Positions 45,901 to 58,249 of a stretch of 64,000 nt of DNA are shown here, piece after piece. The notes beneath the pieces were generated by a model that did no database searches, was not told the DNA's origin, and was given only the letters and a program-made list of their open reading frames with translations. The position numbers were made by a program, and so were the translations under genes. The stretch is from Talinum fruticosum (Eukaryota > Streptophyta > Magnoliopsida > Caryophyllales > Talinaceae). Where the stretch lies: positions 2,322,001 through 2,386,000 of the forward strand of contig JAITYX010000046.1 in NCBI GenBank assembly GCA_021018815.1, read 5' to 3'. Each line of letters begins with the position of its first letter. Position 1 is the first letter of the stretch.

Positions 45901-47277
45901 CACACCATTCACAATCCATTCAATGTGTCGTCTAATTATTTGTACTTGCTTGCCTTAAACAATTTGGAAAAAAATGACACCTCATGTCTTTCTAGGGAAC
46001 AAGTTAAACCCTTTCGCAAATAGTTTACTTTTTGTTGGGGATAGATTTCAATTTGATGAAGGTTGATGCTCCGAAACCTTCGTGGATGATGTGTGAATGT
46101 GCTCGTTAGACATCGATTCATTTCCCAGTCAAGCCATTCAATCAAAAGAAACTATGTATTGCATGTGATGTAACATAATGTAAAAGGTGCGGGTTGTTTA
46201 GTTCACACAAATGCTTTAGAACTGTGGACCATAGAGAACTTTGTACCAACGAGTATGAAAATAACAAAAGATATATTACAAGACACAGTTCCTAAATTAA
46301 GTGTAACCAAAAAAAAAATGTTGTTCGTTAATCCATAGATTGTTGCACGCCTAGCAAAAAAATAATATATGTATATTATAGCCTTGAACTTTCATTTGTG
46401 CTTGTGGTTTGTATTAGTTTGAGCTGTTTTGGTAATCGACTTATATATATTTCTTTCCTTATTAGTTAGAGCATGTGATGTCATTCAAATCCTAGCTCAT
46501 TATAGAATTCAAAACATCTGGTTCAATTGTTTGTTCACGCTAGGTAGGGAGAAAATGGTGGTTTCCTAGGTTTGGATTATGTGAAGGCTAGATCCATATT
46601 TTTCGAGTTCTAATAATTATTATAATATATTATTCCTTTGCCCATTATCTCTGTTTTTATGCATTCGCCTCAATCCGTTTTTACGAGTAAATCGGGATTG
46701 ACCGACCTCCCGTGTCACTCGGTCCATTTTTTTAATGGTTTTGTACCAGTACCTTCACTCGACCCATCCGCTGACGGCGCAGCCCTACCTAGGCTCGGTT
46801 ATTTTTAGGCAACTTGACTCTTCCGGCCAACTATTTATCAATCTGAGTTTTTGATACCAATCGACCAAAACAAAGAAAAAGAGAATTGGAGAAACCGACA
46901 CTAACCCATCGGACCACTCGCTGAGAGAGGGGTAGTGCATGCACACACGGGCCACCGATGAAATTAGTTTGTTCATCTTCTTCAGCTCAATATCCTTCTC
47001 CGACGCTGATCTTTGCCGAAACAAGTTTTTTGCGAAAATGAGCCCCAATGGTGGCTCGTGTGGGTCACGTGCCGCCATTTTGCTGCACTTCACGAAAGTG
47101 ATCGGTGTCAATCGATTGCTCGGTCGCCGATCTACAGCTTGGTAGTGGTGTTTTCGTCGAAAAGGCACACATGAAACTTGTGGGTCTCATTTGCTCGGCG
47201 GAGAAAGAGGTGGTTTAGCATCATTTGGATGCATTTTTGGGTTGTCGGAGAAGGAAAGCGAGATTGTGGCATGCTTA
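45901..47277. other. No gene recognised; gypsy-2 tail and unassigned sequence
   Basis: Past the gypsy-2 gag-protease the polyprotein similarity is lost by about 46150. The 127-codon open frame at 46785-47168 (minus) starts with GTG and has no recognised domain. No LTR end was found. Confidence 0.4.
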
Positions 47278-47639
47278 GGCTATCCACAATGGTAGCAACT
47301 CCTTTGAGTTGCTCCAAGTGCCACATAGGCAAGGGAGTTGCTCCCTTTTATTGCCTATTGCCAATGGTAATAACTCATGAGAGTTGCTTCATAAGAATTT
47401 ATATTATAAATGGGTCCCACATAATATAATTGTTCCTCTCTCTCCTCCTTTTTCTTCTCTCTCCTCCTTTTTCCTCTCTCTCCTCTTTTTTCCCTCTTGG
47501 CAAGTTGCTCCTGGAGCAACTCCTTGGAGCAACTCTCTTGGAGTTGCTCCACATAAGCCCCAACTTCCGTTTTCTTTTTATTTTCTCTTTCCTCCACATG
47601 GGAGCAACTCCAAGGGAGTTGCTCCCATTGAAGATAGCC
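47278..47639. mobile_element. Tourist-like MITE (PIF/Harbinger), 362 bp, TSD TTA
   Basis: Left end GGCTATCCACAATGGTAGCA; right end, read inward, GGCTATCTTCAATGGGAGCA; similarity continues through AACTCC..TTGGAGTTGCTCC. TTA flanks both sides (47275-47277, 47640-47642). The centre holds a pyrimidine-rich TCTCTCCTCCTTTTT array. Open frames here are incidental. Confidence 0.85.
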
Positions 47640-47988
47640 TTAGGGTCGAAGGTGTAAGTCATGTCCGGCCGTGCCCATTATCTCGGTAGCCATGACCGCC
47701 TAGAGAAGAAAGAGAGTCTAGAGGTGAGATTGCTTTGCCCGGAAAAGAGGCGTCGTGAGACTTTACGAGAAAAGTCTATGGGTCATAGACAAAGAAAGCA
47801 AAGGAAAAGGCATGCGTGAGAGAGAGTAGGGGTGATTTAAGTTAAGCGTGGGCTTTTAGCGGCCCGAGGCCGGTTTCCTTTTTGTTCTCTATGCCTGAAT
47901 TATCGAGGTTTTTATTTAATTCAAGCGACATGCCTACTTTAATTTAATTTTATAGATTTTATGTAAACTCATAGTTAAATTCAATCGA

Positions 47989-48176
47989 CTAGCTTTGAAT
48001 TGCACGTAATACGTGCATGATTAAATTAAGTGCAAATATAATAGTTTTTATTATATTTGAATATTATGATAATTATTAAATTGAATCCTAACCTAACCAT
48101 AATATTTAAATATAATAAAAATTATTATGTTTGAACTTAATTTAATCATGCACGCATTACGTGGAATTCAAAGCTA
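47989..48176. repeat. Head-to-head pair of Helitron 3' ends (inverted repeat)
   Basis: Left arm CTAGCTTTGAATTGCACGTA with ATACGTGCATGATTAAATTAAG; right arm is its inverted copy ending GGAATTCAAAGCTAG at 48176. Arms are near 78 bp and about nine-tenths alike. Each arm carries the Helitron 3' signature: a GC-rich hairpin (GCACGTAATACGTGC) a few bases before CTAG, with T after the end in insertion-site context. Confidence 0.7.
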
Positions 48177-48269
48177 GTATCAATTAAGAGAAGTCAATAA
48201 GACTATTTAAATCGGATAATTTTTTTATAACTTTAACTCTTTATTTTATTGGTGTGAAACTATAACTGG

Positions 48270-48271
<2 letters not shown>

Positions 48272-48350
<79 letters not shown>
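48272..48350. repeat. (TA)n microsatellite, about 79 bp
   Basis: Uninterrupted alternating T and A, followed by GAGAGAATTATATATATATG. Likely to vary in length and prone to sequencing slippage. Confidence 0.95.
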
Positions 48351-48356
<6 letters not shown>

Positions 48357-48472
48357 ATTATATATATATGAGAGAATTTTTGTATCACATACTTATTTTT
48401 TATGTTAAAAGATTTAAACTTGAGAATAAAATAGTGTCAATATAATTTTGGAAAAGAAATTGGAAAAAAAGC

Positions 48473-48503
48473 CTAGCTTTGAATTGCACGTAATACGTGC
48501 ATA
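48473..48503 (-). other. Second Helitron 3'-end signature
   Basis: CTAGCTTTGAATTGCACGTA then ATACGTGCATAATTAAATT, the same as at 47989 with few differences. On the minus strand it ends ...CAAAGCTAG and is followed by GC rather than T. Confidence 0.6.
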
Positions 48504-48971
48504 ATTAAATTAAGTTCAAACATAATAGTTTTATTCAAATATTCAAATATAATATTCAAATATTCAAATAATATTTATTTATTTATCTAAATTTAAAACT
48601 TTATAATTTGTACATTATTGATTTTAATGTCCCTATTGTCAACATCTAATTGATGTAAGCAATGCAAATTCTGCACATATATTTTTAATTATGCTAGATA
48701 AAAAATAGTTAATAACATTGAGAAATTATTTAATTGAATATGTATTGTATTTGCAATTTAGCATTTATTTATATTTGTCCCTAAACTATTTTGAGTAGAT
48801 TGAGAAATTATTTAATTGAATAGGATAATGAAAATATTTAAATAAAATTATTAACAAAAAAATTCCTTAATAGTTAATTAACATTGATAAGAAGCAAATG
48901 TATTTTACAACGATGTAGAAGGAAAAAAATCAAAGAAAAAAATCAAAGAAAAAAACAAAGTAACACTATCC

Positions 48972-51900
48972 TTAGATCATCGGCAATAAAACTTCTCTGT
49001 AAACAACATTTTTCGCAAACACCCTAGACTTTCCTTGAACATCACCTTTAGTAACCAAAGCCCTTGTTGTATTTTGTGATGTGCCCTTAGATAATGCAAC
49101 ATATAATTGACCATGACTAAAAACATGTTCAGGAAGATATACACCAACATGTGGAATTGTTCGCCTCGGGATTTGTTAATGGTTAATGAAAAACATAATT
49201 TTACAGAAGCTGTTTCCTAACCATCTCAAAAGGAAGTCTTACATCTTTAGCATTTTTCAATGGAATCCGTGGTATAAACACCGTAGTCCCTTTGCAATGA
49301 CCGGTTAAGATTTCAGCCTCGATCAAATGGTCCCGTAATTGACGACATATTAACCTAGTTCCATTGCATAAACCATTCTTTGTGTCAATATTGCGTAGGA
49401 GCATTATTGGACATCCAACTTTTAATCTAAGAGCATGTGGCGGCAATCCTCCAAAGGTTAATGAGTTCAGAATTCATCCGGATATAGATGTTGGACATCA
49501 TCGGGAGATAGTCAACGAGTAATAAATCTTTTCCATATCGGCAAATTTATCAATGATTTTTTCATTCAAAGTACTGGACTTCTTCATTTGTAGGGGTAAT
49601 TATAGCTCTATCAACTATATAGGTTGTATCACCTGCATGTGAACTCAAATAAGGGAAGATCGCATCAATTAAATCATCAACGGGATTACCATGATTAGGT
49701 GATTCGAGTATCGATGGTGGCAACTTGATAATATCCTCATTGACGGTACATTCACGTCCATCCCCCACTCTAAGCAAGAAAGTTGCAAAATCCTCATCCA
49801 ACCGAGACCTCATGTTTTTGTCAAGTGAAGTACCCGAACATGTGTCCACAATGTTGATTTGATGAAACGCATTGATTGTTTCAGCTTTAGTGCCTTTCGG
49901 TATGACTGGTAAGAAATCTCCACCAAAAACCATCACTTTGCCTCCAAAAGGGAGGTTGACTCCCATAATATCCCTAAAACTTTGATCAACAGACCTCAAA
50001 TGCATGCCGATGATCATAGTGGCTTCATCCCATATAATAATTGCGGCTGTTTTATCAAATGTGCTTCGACGGATTGTTTACTAAGATAACACATTGAAGA
50101 CGCATGCGGAGTAACTCGGAAGTCCAAAGGTCTTATGTGCTGTTTTGGCCCTATATAAAAGTGTTACAGCAATTCCAGAGCTTGCTGCAACGAGTCCAAA
50201 GTGACCTTCAAGTTTTACGGTGGCAAGAATGGCACGATATAAAAATGCTTTTCCTGTCCCACCAGGTCCATCTACGAAAAACATGCCACCCTTTTTTATG
50301 TTAATAACCTCCATAATGGTGTTAAATGCATATCATTAATCATCATTCATATTTTGGGCACAATGCATATCTTTAGAAGGCACTCGCGTAGACAATTCAG
50401 CATATAAAGCCCTAGACAATTGAAGCCCTTCATCAACTTGAATAGTTAGTTGTGGGAGGTTAAAATCTGCAATTTTATGGCCTAATTGTTTTAGCATTCG
50501 ATCTACTTCAAATAGAACAGAATTGAGTGCACAATCACCATCCGTCGAGGAAGTTGAAGGATAATCATCAGCCATGAATGGAAAGAATTCATCCCATAAG
50601 TTACATACTCCAATTGGTTGATAGTATACCAAAACAAGTAACAAATAACCATCGAAATGACGACGACATTCTTGTCATGGATGCATCCACTAAACATCCT
50701 CGAATACGGCATCATTATCCATGAGACCTAATTTTTCTGCAGCTTTTCTGGAGGTTGGATAAGTAATACCATTAATAGTTTTGAGATGTGCAAATGATTG
50801 CGGACCTTTAACATGATTGAGCAACAATCGCATATAAAATCTTTCTCCATCACTTGGATTGACATTATATATTCGACCAACGACTCTTTGATTACTTTGT
50901 CTCTTTCTCCAAGTATGTGATGATTCAATCCATCGATAGTGTTTAGAGAACTCTGCATAAAGATAATTTCTTGCATCCGGATCAACGATGTTCATATTGA
51001 AGAATTCTGTAAGCATCGTATCGGAATTCCTTAGTGAACCAACAATCTGTTGAACAGATTGATTTGTTCGATATCTTATTTGCTGCATATTAGGCAAATA
51101 GAGTTGAAAACGTTCAACAGATGGACACATTCATGTAAAAGAAAATTGATATATTTTCCACATAGCCTCCGGTGCACAAACCCATCTAGCATCCACATAT
51201 TACTTAATCTCATTATAATTAGGCTCACTTCGAAACTCTATCGATACCCGATCAGGACCTTTGTGTATATATTTGTACAAATACTTAACATTCTTGATGC
51301 TTGCTGCAAATCTCAACATTGATATGACAATCATACTTGAGTAAGAGTCAAGGATTGTATGGAACAACCCAACTATTGTCAATCATTATTCTCCTATTGT
51401 CATGTAAAGGAACAGGAGGTCGGTCAGCTCGACACCGATATATTGGATATGAGTCACTACCTTGGAATGTAGTTGATGAAAATCGCTTAGGGAATTCAAG
51501 CTTGCAAACTCCATTCTCCATGCAACTTGCATTTTGATGGCCATGATCGCATGGCCCATGTATCATATGCTTAAGAATAGCCTCATATAATGAAGGCTCT
51601 TCATCCCTATAAGGAATCTCTGCTCTAACAAATTAGTCATAGTGATCGGGAGATCTTGGTTTGTCATGATCATCCAAGATAAGTAACATATATACATGGG
51701 GTAGACCTCTTTTTTGGAATTCAACTACATAAACATAGGCAACAACTTTTCCGAAGACACCCCGGTCAACAATATCCCTTTTCAGCTCTTCAAATTTGGT
51801 GTGGAAAATCCTAGTTAATAGATCCGGACGATTATGAGGACTTTGACCTGGCAATAACTCATTTGTAATTTCTTGCAAATTTGGGTTGCAGGTCATGGTA

Positions 51901-53944
51901 ACAAAAAGTCCGGTTTCCCGTAATATTTTATCAATGTCATTGCATCTTGATAATATTGGCTCATGTCTCGAGGACTTCCAACAAATGAAGAGGGCAAAAT
52001 AATTTGTTGTCCAACATTATCTATTTATGATAATAAATATATAAAGCAGTGTAAATTATAACGATATATAAAAGATAAATTATGATATATATCAAAAATA
52101 AGAAGCATATATAGTAAAGATCTTATTACCGGCTTTGATTCTCCCGCATGCAAAGAATCTTGTAAACCTTGGTACAACTCTGCTCGGATTGTATGTTGAT
52201 TGTCCTTAATCCATCGTAATATTTGAGCTTGAATTTTTACGTAATTGTCAATAACATATTGTTGTAAGAGACATCCCGACCTTAAAAATGTAGAAAGTGA
52301 ATTTGGGCGTATCTACAAATCATAGTAGTAGATGTTATTATAGAAACTTATGTAAAGTATAAGTAAATGAAAGTATTAGTTGTGAAGGACATACTTGAAG
52401 GATAAATGCATAGAATGCTCTGCAAAGTATAGTCCCCCATCACGTCTTAGGGTGTTAATTGTCCAACCATATGACCCAAACGGATGTAATAAAGGATACT
52501 GCAAAGGATCATAATATCCAACTGTGTCCCTAATATTCGATAATTCACCGAGAGGTTGATTGAACCATGATATCCCTTTCATTTAAATTCCCGACCTCTT
52601 CACCGCCAACAATTATCCCAGCCACTTGAGAAACAAGTAGGTAAACAATATTAAGGTCTATCTGATGGTTGCTCCCGAATTATAAGTCTACAATGGTGTA
52701 TGTCTTCTCGTTGTGCCAAATTTCGAAAATTTTGAACAAAAGGGTTATATCTGTCAAGAATATCCTTGAGTTTTTTAATCATATCAGGTCGTAATGTATT
52801 ATTCTCCGAAAGACGATGCTCAAGCTCATGATCCGTTTCATATATATACAGTTGAAGAAAGCGAGGTCGACATTGAGGTGTAGCTGGTATGAAACCACCT
52901 ATCCTATGATATATAGAACCTTGAGCCCGAAAAGTGTAAACCCCATGTTGATTATTTGCTAAGTTGTTGTCTATATGTACACCCATAGTTATATTTTCTA
53001 ATATTCTTCCTAAAGTGGACTGCATCGAGTGTCTCCTCCGTGTAAAACACAAGCAACTCATCCGGAACTGGAATTTGTGGTAAATTAATCTTTCCGGATA
53101 AAGAACACAATTCCGATGTTTCATGCTCAAATAAGCGAGCTTCACAATGGGCACATGATCTTGGAGAAGGCAATCGTAGGATAGGAACACCACTTTGTTC
53201 GTGATAGTTAATTGCGGAAAGAAAGTGGACTCTCTGTCTTGGAACTCGAGGGTAGAATTCCTTAGCGTATTTGACCGAATGCTTTCACCGACGTGCATGG
53301 AGCGAGTTTAACCTACTACTTTGACCGTCATAGATAGGCGTATTGGTTGTTATATTTTTGGACGCAATAATAGCGTTATCCAGGCACTAAGAATGAAAAA
53401 AATAACATTAAGTTTGGATACATTAAAGAGAAAATAACTAAAGGTATAAAGTAATCTATGTAATACAAAACGTGTTATAAACCATATTTAACAAAAATAA
53501 TTGTTAAGAAGTTTGATGATTTCATATATTTTATTGTATAGAAAAAGAAAATACAATATAATTTATGTTATGAATTCATAAGTTGTATTATATGAAACTA
53601 TATAATAACATGATTGGTCGATTACACTTGCATGATTTAATGCAGTTTGTGAAGTTAATAATTTCCATATAGAAAACCCATAAAATATAGATATATATAC
53701 ATAGTTAGAAACAAAATTGGAATAGACATTACTTGCATAATCCGATTGGGAGTTATTTTGTAATACTTTTGAAATATTGGACAATGGTGGCCCGAGAGGA
53801 ACCCGAAGTAGATGGCATTATTTGAACAGGAGCTTGTGAACACGGTGGATGTGGTCCTTCATTTTCATTTTGTTGAATATGCCTCCTCCTCCGTCTTCGT
53901 GTGTTATTTGCGGCATTTTCTTGAGCGAGTTGGTCGGATGCCAT
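48972..53944 (-). pseudogene. Helitron Rep/helicase (RepHel), decayed
   Basis: Drives rolling-circle transposition. Starts MASDQLAQENAANNTRRRRR at ATG 53944; an intron-like AT-rich gap; then CAHCEARLFEHETSELC, a zinc-finger-like segment, and IPVPDELLVFYTEETLDAVH (53173-52952). The Helitron N-terminal domain follows (RAQGSIYHRIGGFIPATPQC, 52900; YDPLQYPLLHPFG, 52520). Rep: MTCNPNLQEI (51896), GLPHVYMLLIL where H-x-H is expected (51690), NVKYLYKYIHKGPDRVSIEF (51300, the tyrosine motif). Pif1-type helicase: FVDGPGGTGKAFLYRAIL (50270; Walker A with Ala for Thr), VMVFGGDFLPVIPKGTK (49920, Walker B zone), GCPIMLLRNIDTKNGLCNGT (49410), ending REVLLPMI with stop at 48972-48974. Many frame changes and stops; not functional. 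Confidence 0.92.
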
Positions 53945-54599
53945 TCTTTGTTCTTTGTCTTCGTAAACGTTGATAAGCAGTGGTACTTAGTCTTTCAAGT
54001 GATCCATTATCCATTGGAATTGTGTAACTAAGGGAAAATGGAAATGAAATTAATAGAACAATTGTTTTATTTGTATATGATAATTTTAGTTCAAGTAAAA
54101 GATTATAATAATTTAGTAAGTTTAAAAGAAATATAAATTATGATAATATCACTATTTTAATATTGTTATGCATCAAGCAGTTATTTTGATAAGTCATATA
54201 TGGTATTAGCAAGTTCATTAGGTTTGTTAATTTTTCAATGTAAAAATTGAAAAATAAATTAAATTAGATTTCTTAGAGTTTGGTGTATTATAATCTTTAC
54301 TCTTTTGAACATTTAAAACTTGGTGGTTAAAAAGAAGATTTAGAACTTCGTACGTCTAAATCAACAACGAAGATTTAAAAGTTAGTGATTAAAAAATAAG
54401 TTAAATAAAAATAACTAAAGATGTATATATTGGATTCGATAAAAGAAATATGAAAAAAAATTTATAGAAAGTGTAAATTCAAGTTAAATTCATTTTATAT
54501 ATAAGTATAGAATTTTTAAAAAATCGTATTCACCTAACATGAAATTTTAGTAGTGAAACTATCTAAAAATAGTAAAGTTTTTTTGAGTTGGACAGAATT

Positions 54600-55260
54600 T
54601 GACATTATAAAGTAGTTTTTGCAAGAAAACAATAAGGTATAAAATTATGGGAAAATTATGTTCTTATACCATTAAATATTGATATAATTTTATTATTTTA
54701 ATTTTTTTCAATTGTAATTATTATTCTATTTTATCATGTCTCATTAGAGGCTTATTTTGTATATTCAATTGTAATGCATTAGAGGCATGTTATAAACATA
54801 TATACAATGTAAATTCTACTAAGGAAATATAATGATATTAGAAAGTAGTTTTTGTAAGAAAAAATAAAACTATAAAATTATGGACAATAAAATTGCTTAC
54901 AATTAAATACTAATACTAATATAATTTTAATTTTTTATATATTTATTTTTTTAATTCTAATTATAAGTTGTATATTTTATGATGTCCCATGAGAGGCTTA
55001 TTTTGTATAATCAATTGTAATACATTAGAGACAGATTATATATATGTACAATGTAAATTTCACTAAGGAAATATAATGAAATTATATAGTATTTAGTTAA
55101 AGAAAACAATAAACTATAAACTATAAAATTACGGAAAATAAAATTGCTTAACATTTAATATTGATATCATTTTATTTATTTTGTATTTATTTTTTAAATT
55201 CTAATTATTATTGTATTTTATGATGTCTCATTAGAGACTTATTTTGTGTATAATTTTATA
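54600..55260. repeat. AT-rich tandem repeat, period about 230-250, nearly 3 copies
   Basis: Units share TTAAATATTGATAT, ATGATGTCTCATTAGAG with GCTTATTTTGTAT, TCAATTGTAATACATTAGAG, ACAATGTAAATTTCACTAAG and CTATAAAATTATGG in order at about 54.67, 54.90 and 55.15 kb. It lies inside the Helitron, upstream of its gene. Confidence 0.8.
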
Positions 55261-55474
55261 TTTTCAAAATAAGATTCTATCTTTATAGAATATATATAAG
55301 TAGAATTTAAACTTTTATAGATATATTCATAAAACAAAATACTTGAAATTACTGAATATAGATATTTTTTTAATTATTATCTATGTATTATTAGAGCTAC
55401 TTAAGGTCTTATTTGTGAAGGTGAACCCTAACATACTTAATTCTCCCTCATTATAATTTAGCTCTTTTAGCTTC

Positions 55475-55930
55475 TCCTCCTCCCCCTCTTCTCGCCGGCC
55501 AACCTCTCGTCCCCCTCTTCTCGACGGCCACCCTCTATCAATATCGCCGGCCGACCTCCTTGTGAGCCATCTCTCTGGGTACCGACCTTGAGCCTCTTCT
55601 AGGCATCCTCCATGGTTCGTTATCGTCGTGCTGCCGCTCTCTCAATCTCTGCCTCCATCTCGCCGGCCGACCCACTTGTCGTGCAATCTCCTACGGTATC
55701 CCTCCTTCCCCCTCTTATCGACGTCCTCCATGGCCCCTTCTCGCCATCGTCCCCCATCTCTCGATTTCGCCTCCATACCGCCGGCCGACCTCCTCCTTCA
55801 GCCATCTCTCTCGGTCCTCCATGGGTCATTCTCGCCGTCTTGCCCCCTGTCTCGATCTCCGCCTCGCCTCGCCGACCGACCTCCTCCTTCAGCCATATCT
55901 CTCGGTATGTCCTCCGTGTGTTCTCCGGGT
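55475..55930 (+). repeat. GC-rich tandem repeat, about four ~110-bp units, in the Helitron 5' part
   Basis: Units begin CGCCGGCCGACCTCCT and carry AGCCATCTCTCTCGG, TCCTCCATGG and TCGATCTCCGCCTC-like words; copies at about 55545, 55663, 55780 and 55868. GC content is far above the surroundings. Open frames (about 120-157 codons) run through in several frames, as expected of a repeat, so coding is doubtful. It could come from a captured host 5' region. Confidence 0.7.
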
Positions 55931-56711
55931 GGACTGCGGCTATATATATGTACATCGTTTTTGAGTATGTTGAATTGGATGTGAACAATGCCCCTCTGCC
56001 TCTATCTCGAATCGTTTTTGGGTATGTTGAATTATATATATTTTATGTTTTACAATCCCAAATCTGTCAATATTTTTATATTTGATGTTTTCGAGCAGCC
56101 CATAACATCTACAATTCGAACTTGTTGCTGCCTCTACCTTGCTGGGAATTTCATTCTCTCTCCCCTGTCTTCGTCCTTTTACTCAAATTCTAGATTTGAT
56201 TTTTCTAAATTGTGAGTTTGGATGGATATGTGGTGACTTGTGAAGTTCACATGTAAATGGAGGACGAGAAGAACATGTAAAATTCCGCTTGATGTATGAA
56301 CTCGTATAGCTTATTTACAGGTGCTAAGCCCAAAAAATAAACGAAATTGAAACGAGAGGAAAAGAAAAAGAAATTGGTTAATAAAATCGAAACAAATGTA
56401 CCAGGTGGCTTGATTATTTGCGGAAGATTGATGACTAAATCGAAGCTTCACAGCAGTTTGTAGAACATTCAATCTGGTTAATGAAGGTGGGAGAAATGGA
56501 GTGAAATGAAGTGAATATGAGGAGTTGAGAAAGAGTAGCAAACCGACGTGAAGGAAGTTTAGAGAAAGGAGGGAAACCGACGGGGAATTGACAGAGAGGG
56601 GGCAGGAGAAGGACAATTATAACCCTAAAAGTGAAGCTAATAAAAGGGTAAAAATGGTAAAGCAAAATTTATACAGGACAAAGTCCCTCTTCCCTTTATA
56701 TATAACATAGA

Positions 56712-58249
56712 TTATGTGATTGTAATTTTATGTAAATTATTTTATGCCTAATTAATCAGTGCATGTGAATTTATTTCATGTGTAAATTCATAATATTATG
56801 TAATTTTATTTTATGTAATATTTATTTGGCTTGTTATTTTTTTAATGAATGTAATTTTATATTACATGTTTAAAGTTGATAACTTGTACAATCATTATAT
56901 AAATATGTTTAATATAATGTTGCAAAAATTAGTTTTATATGGAGTCATATAATTTTGTTTTACATGCTAAATATATGAATATGTTTCATATGAGTAATTC
57001 ATATTAATTATAAAATTAGTTTTTATATAATATGAGTTATATGATATTATTCGAATTAGTTTTTAGAATAAATATGAATATGTTTCATATGAATTTATAA
57101 TACCAAATACAAATTTATTTTGTAAATGTTATATCTAAGTTAGTCTTCAAATTAATTTATGCATTCTTGTGATGTATAAAATATTTGGTTAGATGGTATT
57201 GAATAGTACGTAAATTCGTTTTATAGAATATTCACTTAAAAGGTTATATTATCTGAATTTTTTTACATAATATCCGATTATATAAATATGTTTTTTCACA
57301 TAAATTTGGTAAATTAGTTTTACCTGATCTACACTTGTATGATATGTTCATATATATATATATATTAGGTAAATATTATGTAAACATATTTTACATAAAT
57401 ATGTCTTTTACAGAGTCAAGAAAATTTGTCTTATCTTGATTAAGTAATTTAGTATTATTCATCTTTGATATAGATATATTCACATCAAGTTATTAATAAA
57501 ATATATGTATATATATAAATTGGTTTTCTATAATATGAATTTTTTCATATCTAATTAGTTGATTAAAATTATATAAATTAGTTTTATGTAATGGAGTATA
57601 ATTTTGCTTTACACAACAACTTGCATAAATTAGTTTTATACAATGTTATATAGTTTTCGTACTATATAATGTCAATTGATTTAATTTATGTATTTTGATC
57701 TTATATAACACTATGTGATTTTGTTTCACATAAATTCAATCACCTAAAGATTATATAAATGTATTTTGTGTAATATTAGGTGAATTCGCTTTACCTAATG
57801 ACAATTGAACAAATTTATATTTTTTTATTTTTACCATATTATGTAAATTTGGTTTACATAATGCCAAATGATTATGTAAACTAGTTTTACATGAGGACTA
57901 ATGATTATATTAATTCGTTTAATATAAAATTATGTAAATTTACTTTACATAATGCCAAGTGATTATGTGCATTAGTTTTACATAAGGACAAATGATCATA
58001 CTAATTCATTTAGTATAAAATTATGGGAATTTGGTTTACATAAGATTTTTTAATATCTTTTTTATACTTTAAATCTTTGTTAAATGTGTTTAATGTATTA
58101 AATGTAGTCAAATTAGAAATTTCCAAATTCATGTTACATGTGATGATTATGAGCCTAACGAAATTTTCGAATGTGCTATATAGATGATAGAGTTTTAAAT
58201 AATTTAATTACATAGGTGTGTCTACTATCCTTCTTTTATAATTGTATAC
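56712..58249. other. AT-rich stretch without a recognised gene
   Basis: Mostly AT-rich sequence with many short TTATGTAAATTAGTTTTACA-type words. A tandem repeat lies at 57838-58045. It may be the leader or LTR of the copia element that starts coding at 58250; no LTR boundary was found. Confidence 0.5.
57838..58045 (+). repeat. 101-bp tandem repeat, just over two copies
   Basis: Units start ATTATGTAAATTTGGTTTAC and ATAATGCCAAATGATTATGT, with TAATTCATTTAGTATAAA at the end; starts at about 57838 and 57939, then a partial third copy. Confidence 0.75.

Larger units (their letters stand above)
47989..56711 (-). mobile_element. Helitron, decayed autonomous type
   Basis: 5' end on the right: on the minus strand TCTATGTTATATATAAAG starts at 56711, preceded by A, matching plant Helitron 5' ends. 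3' end on the left: hairpin GCACGTATTACGTGC, then CTAG at 47989-47992, followed by T on that strand, fitting A-T target insertion. A second 3'-like end (CTAG at 48473-48476, same orientation) is an alternative limit but lacks the flanking T. The element carries a Rep/helicase gene, tandem repeats and a GC-rich block near the 5' end. Confidence 0.75.

Noticed and set aside
46785..47168. 127-codon minus-strand frame
   Set aside because: GTG start, no recognised domain and no supporting context.
47355..47689. Several overlapping frames of 75-101 codons
   Set aside because: They lie in the pyrimidine-rich core and inverted ends of the Tourist-like MITE.
55612..56085. 157-codon Pro/Ser-rich frame
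   Set aside because: Several frames are open through the same GC-rich tandem repeat, which is expected of the repeat itself.
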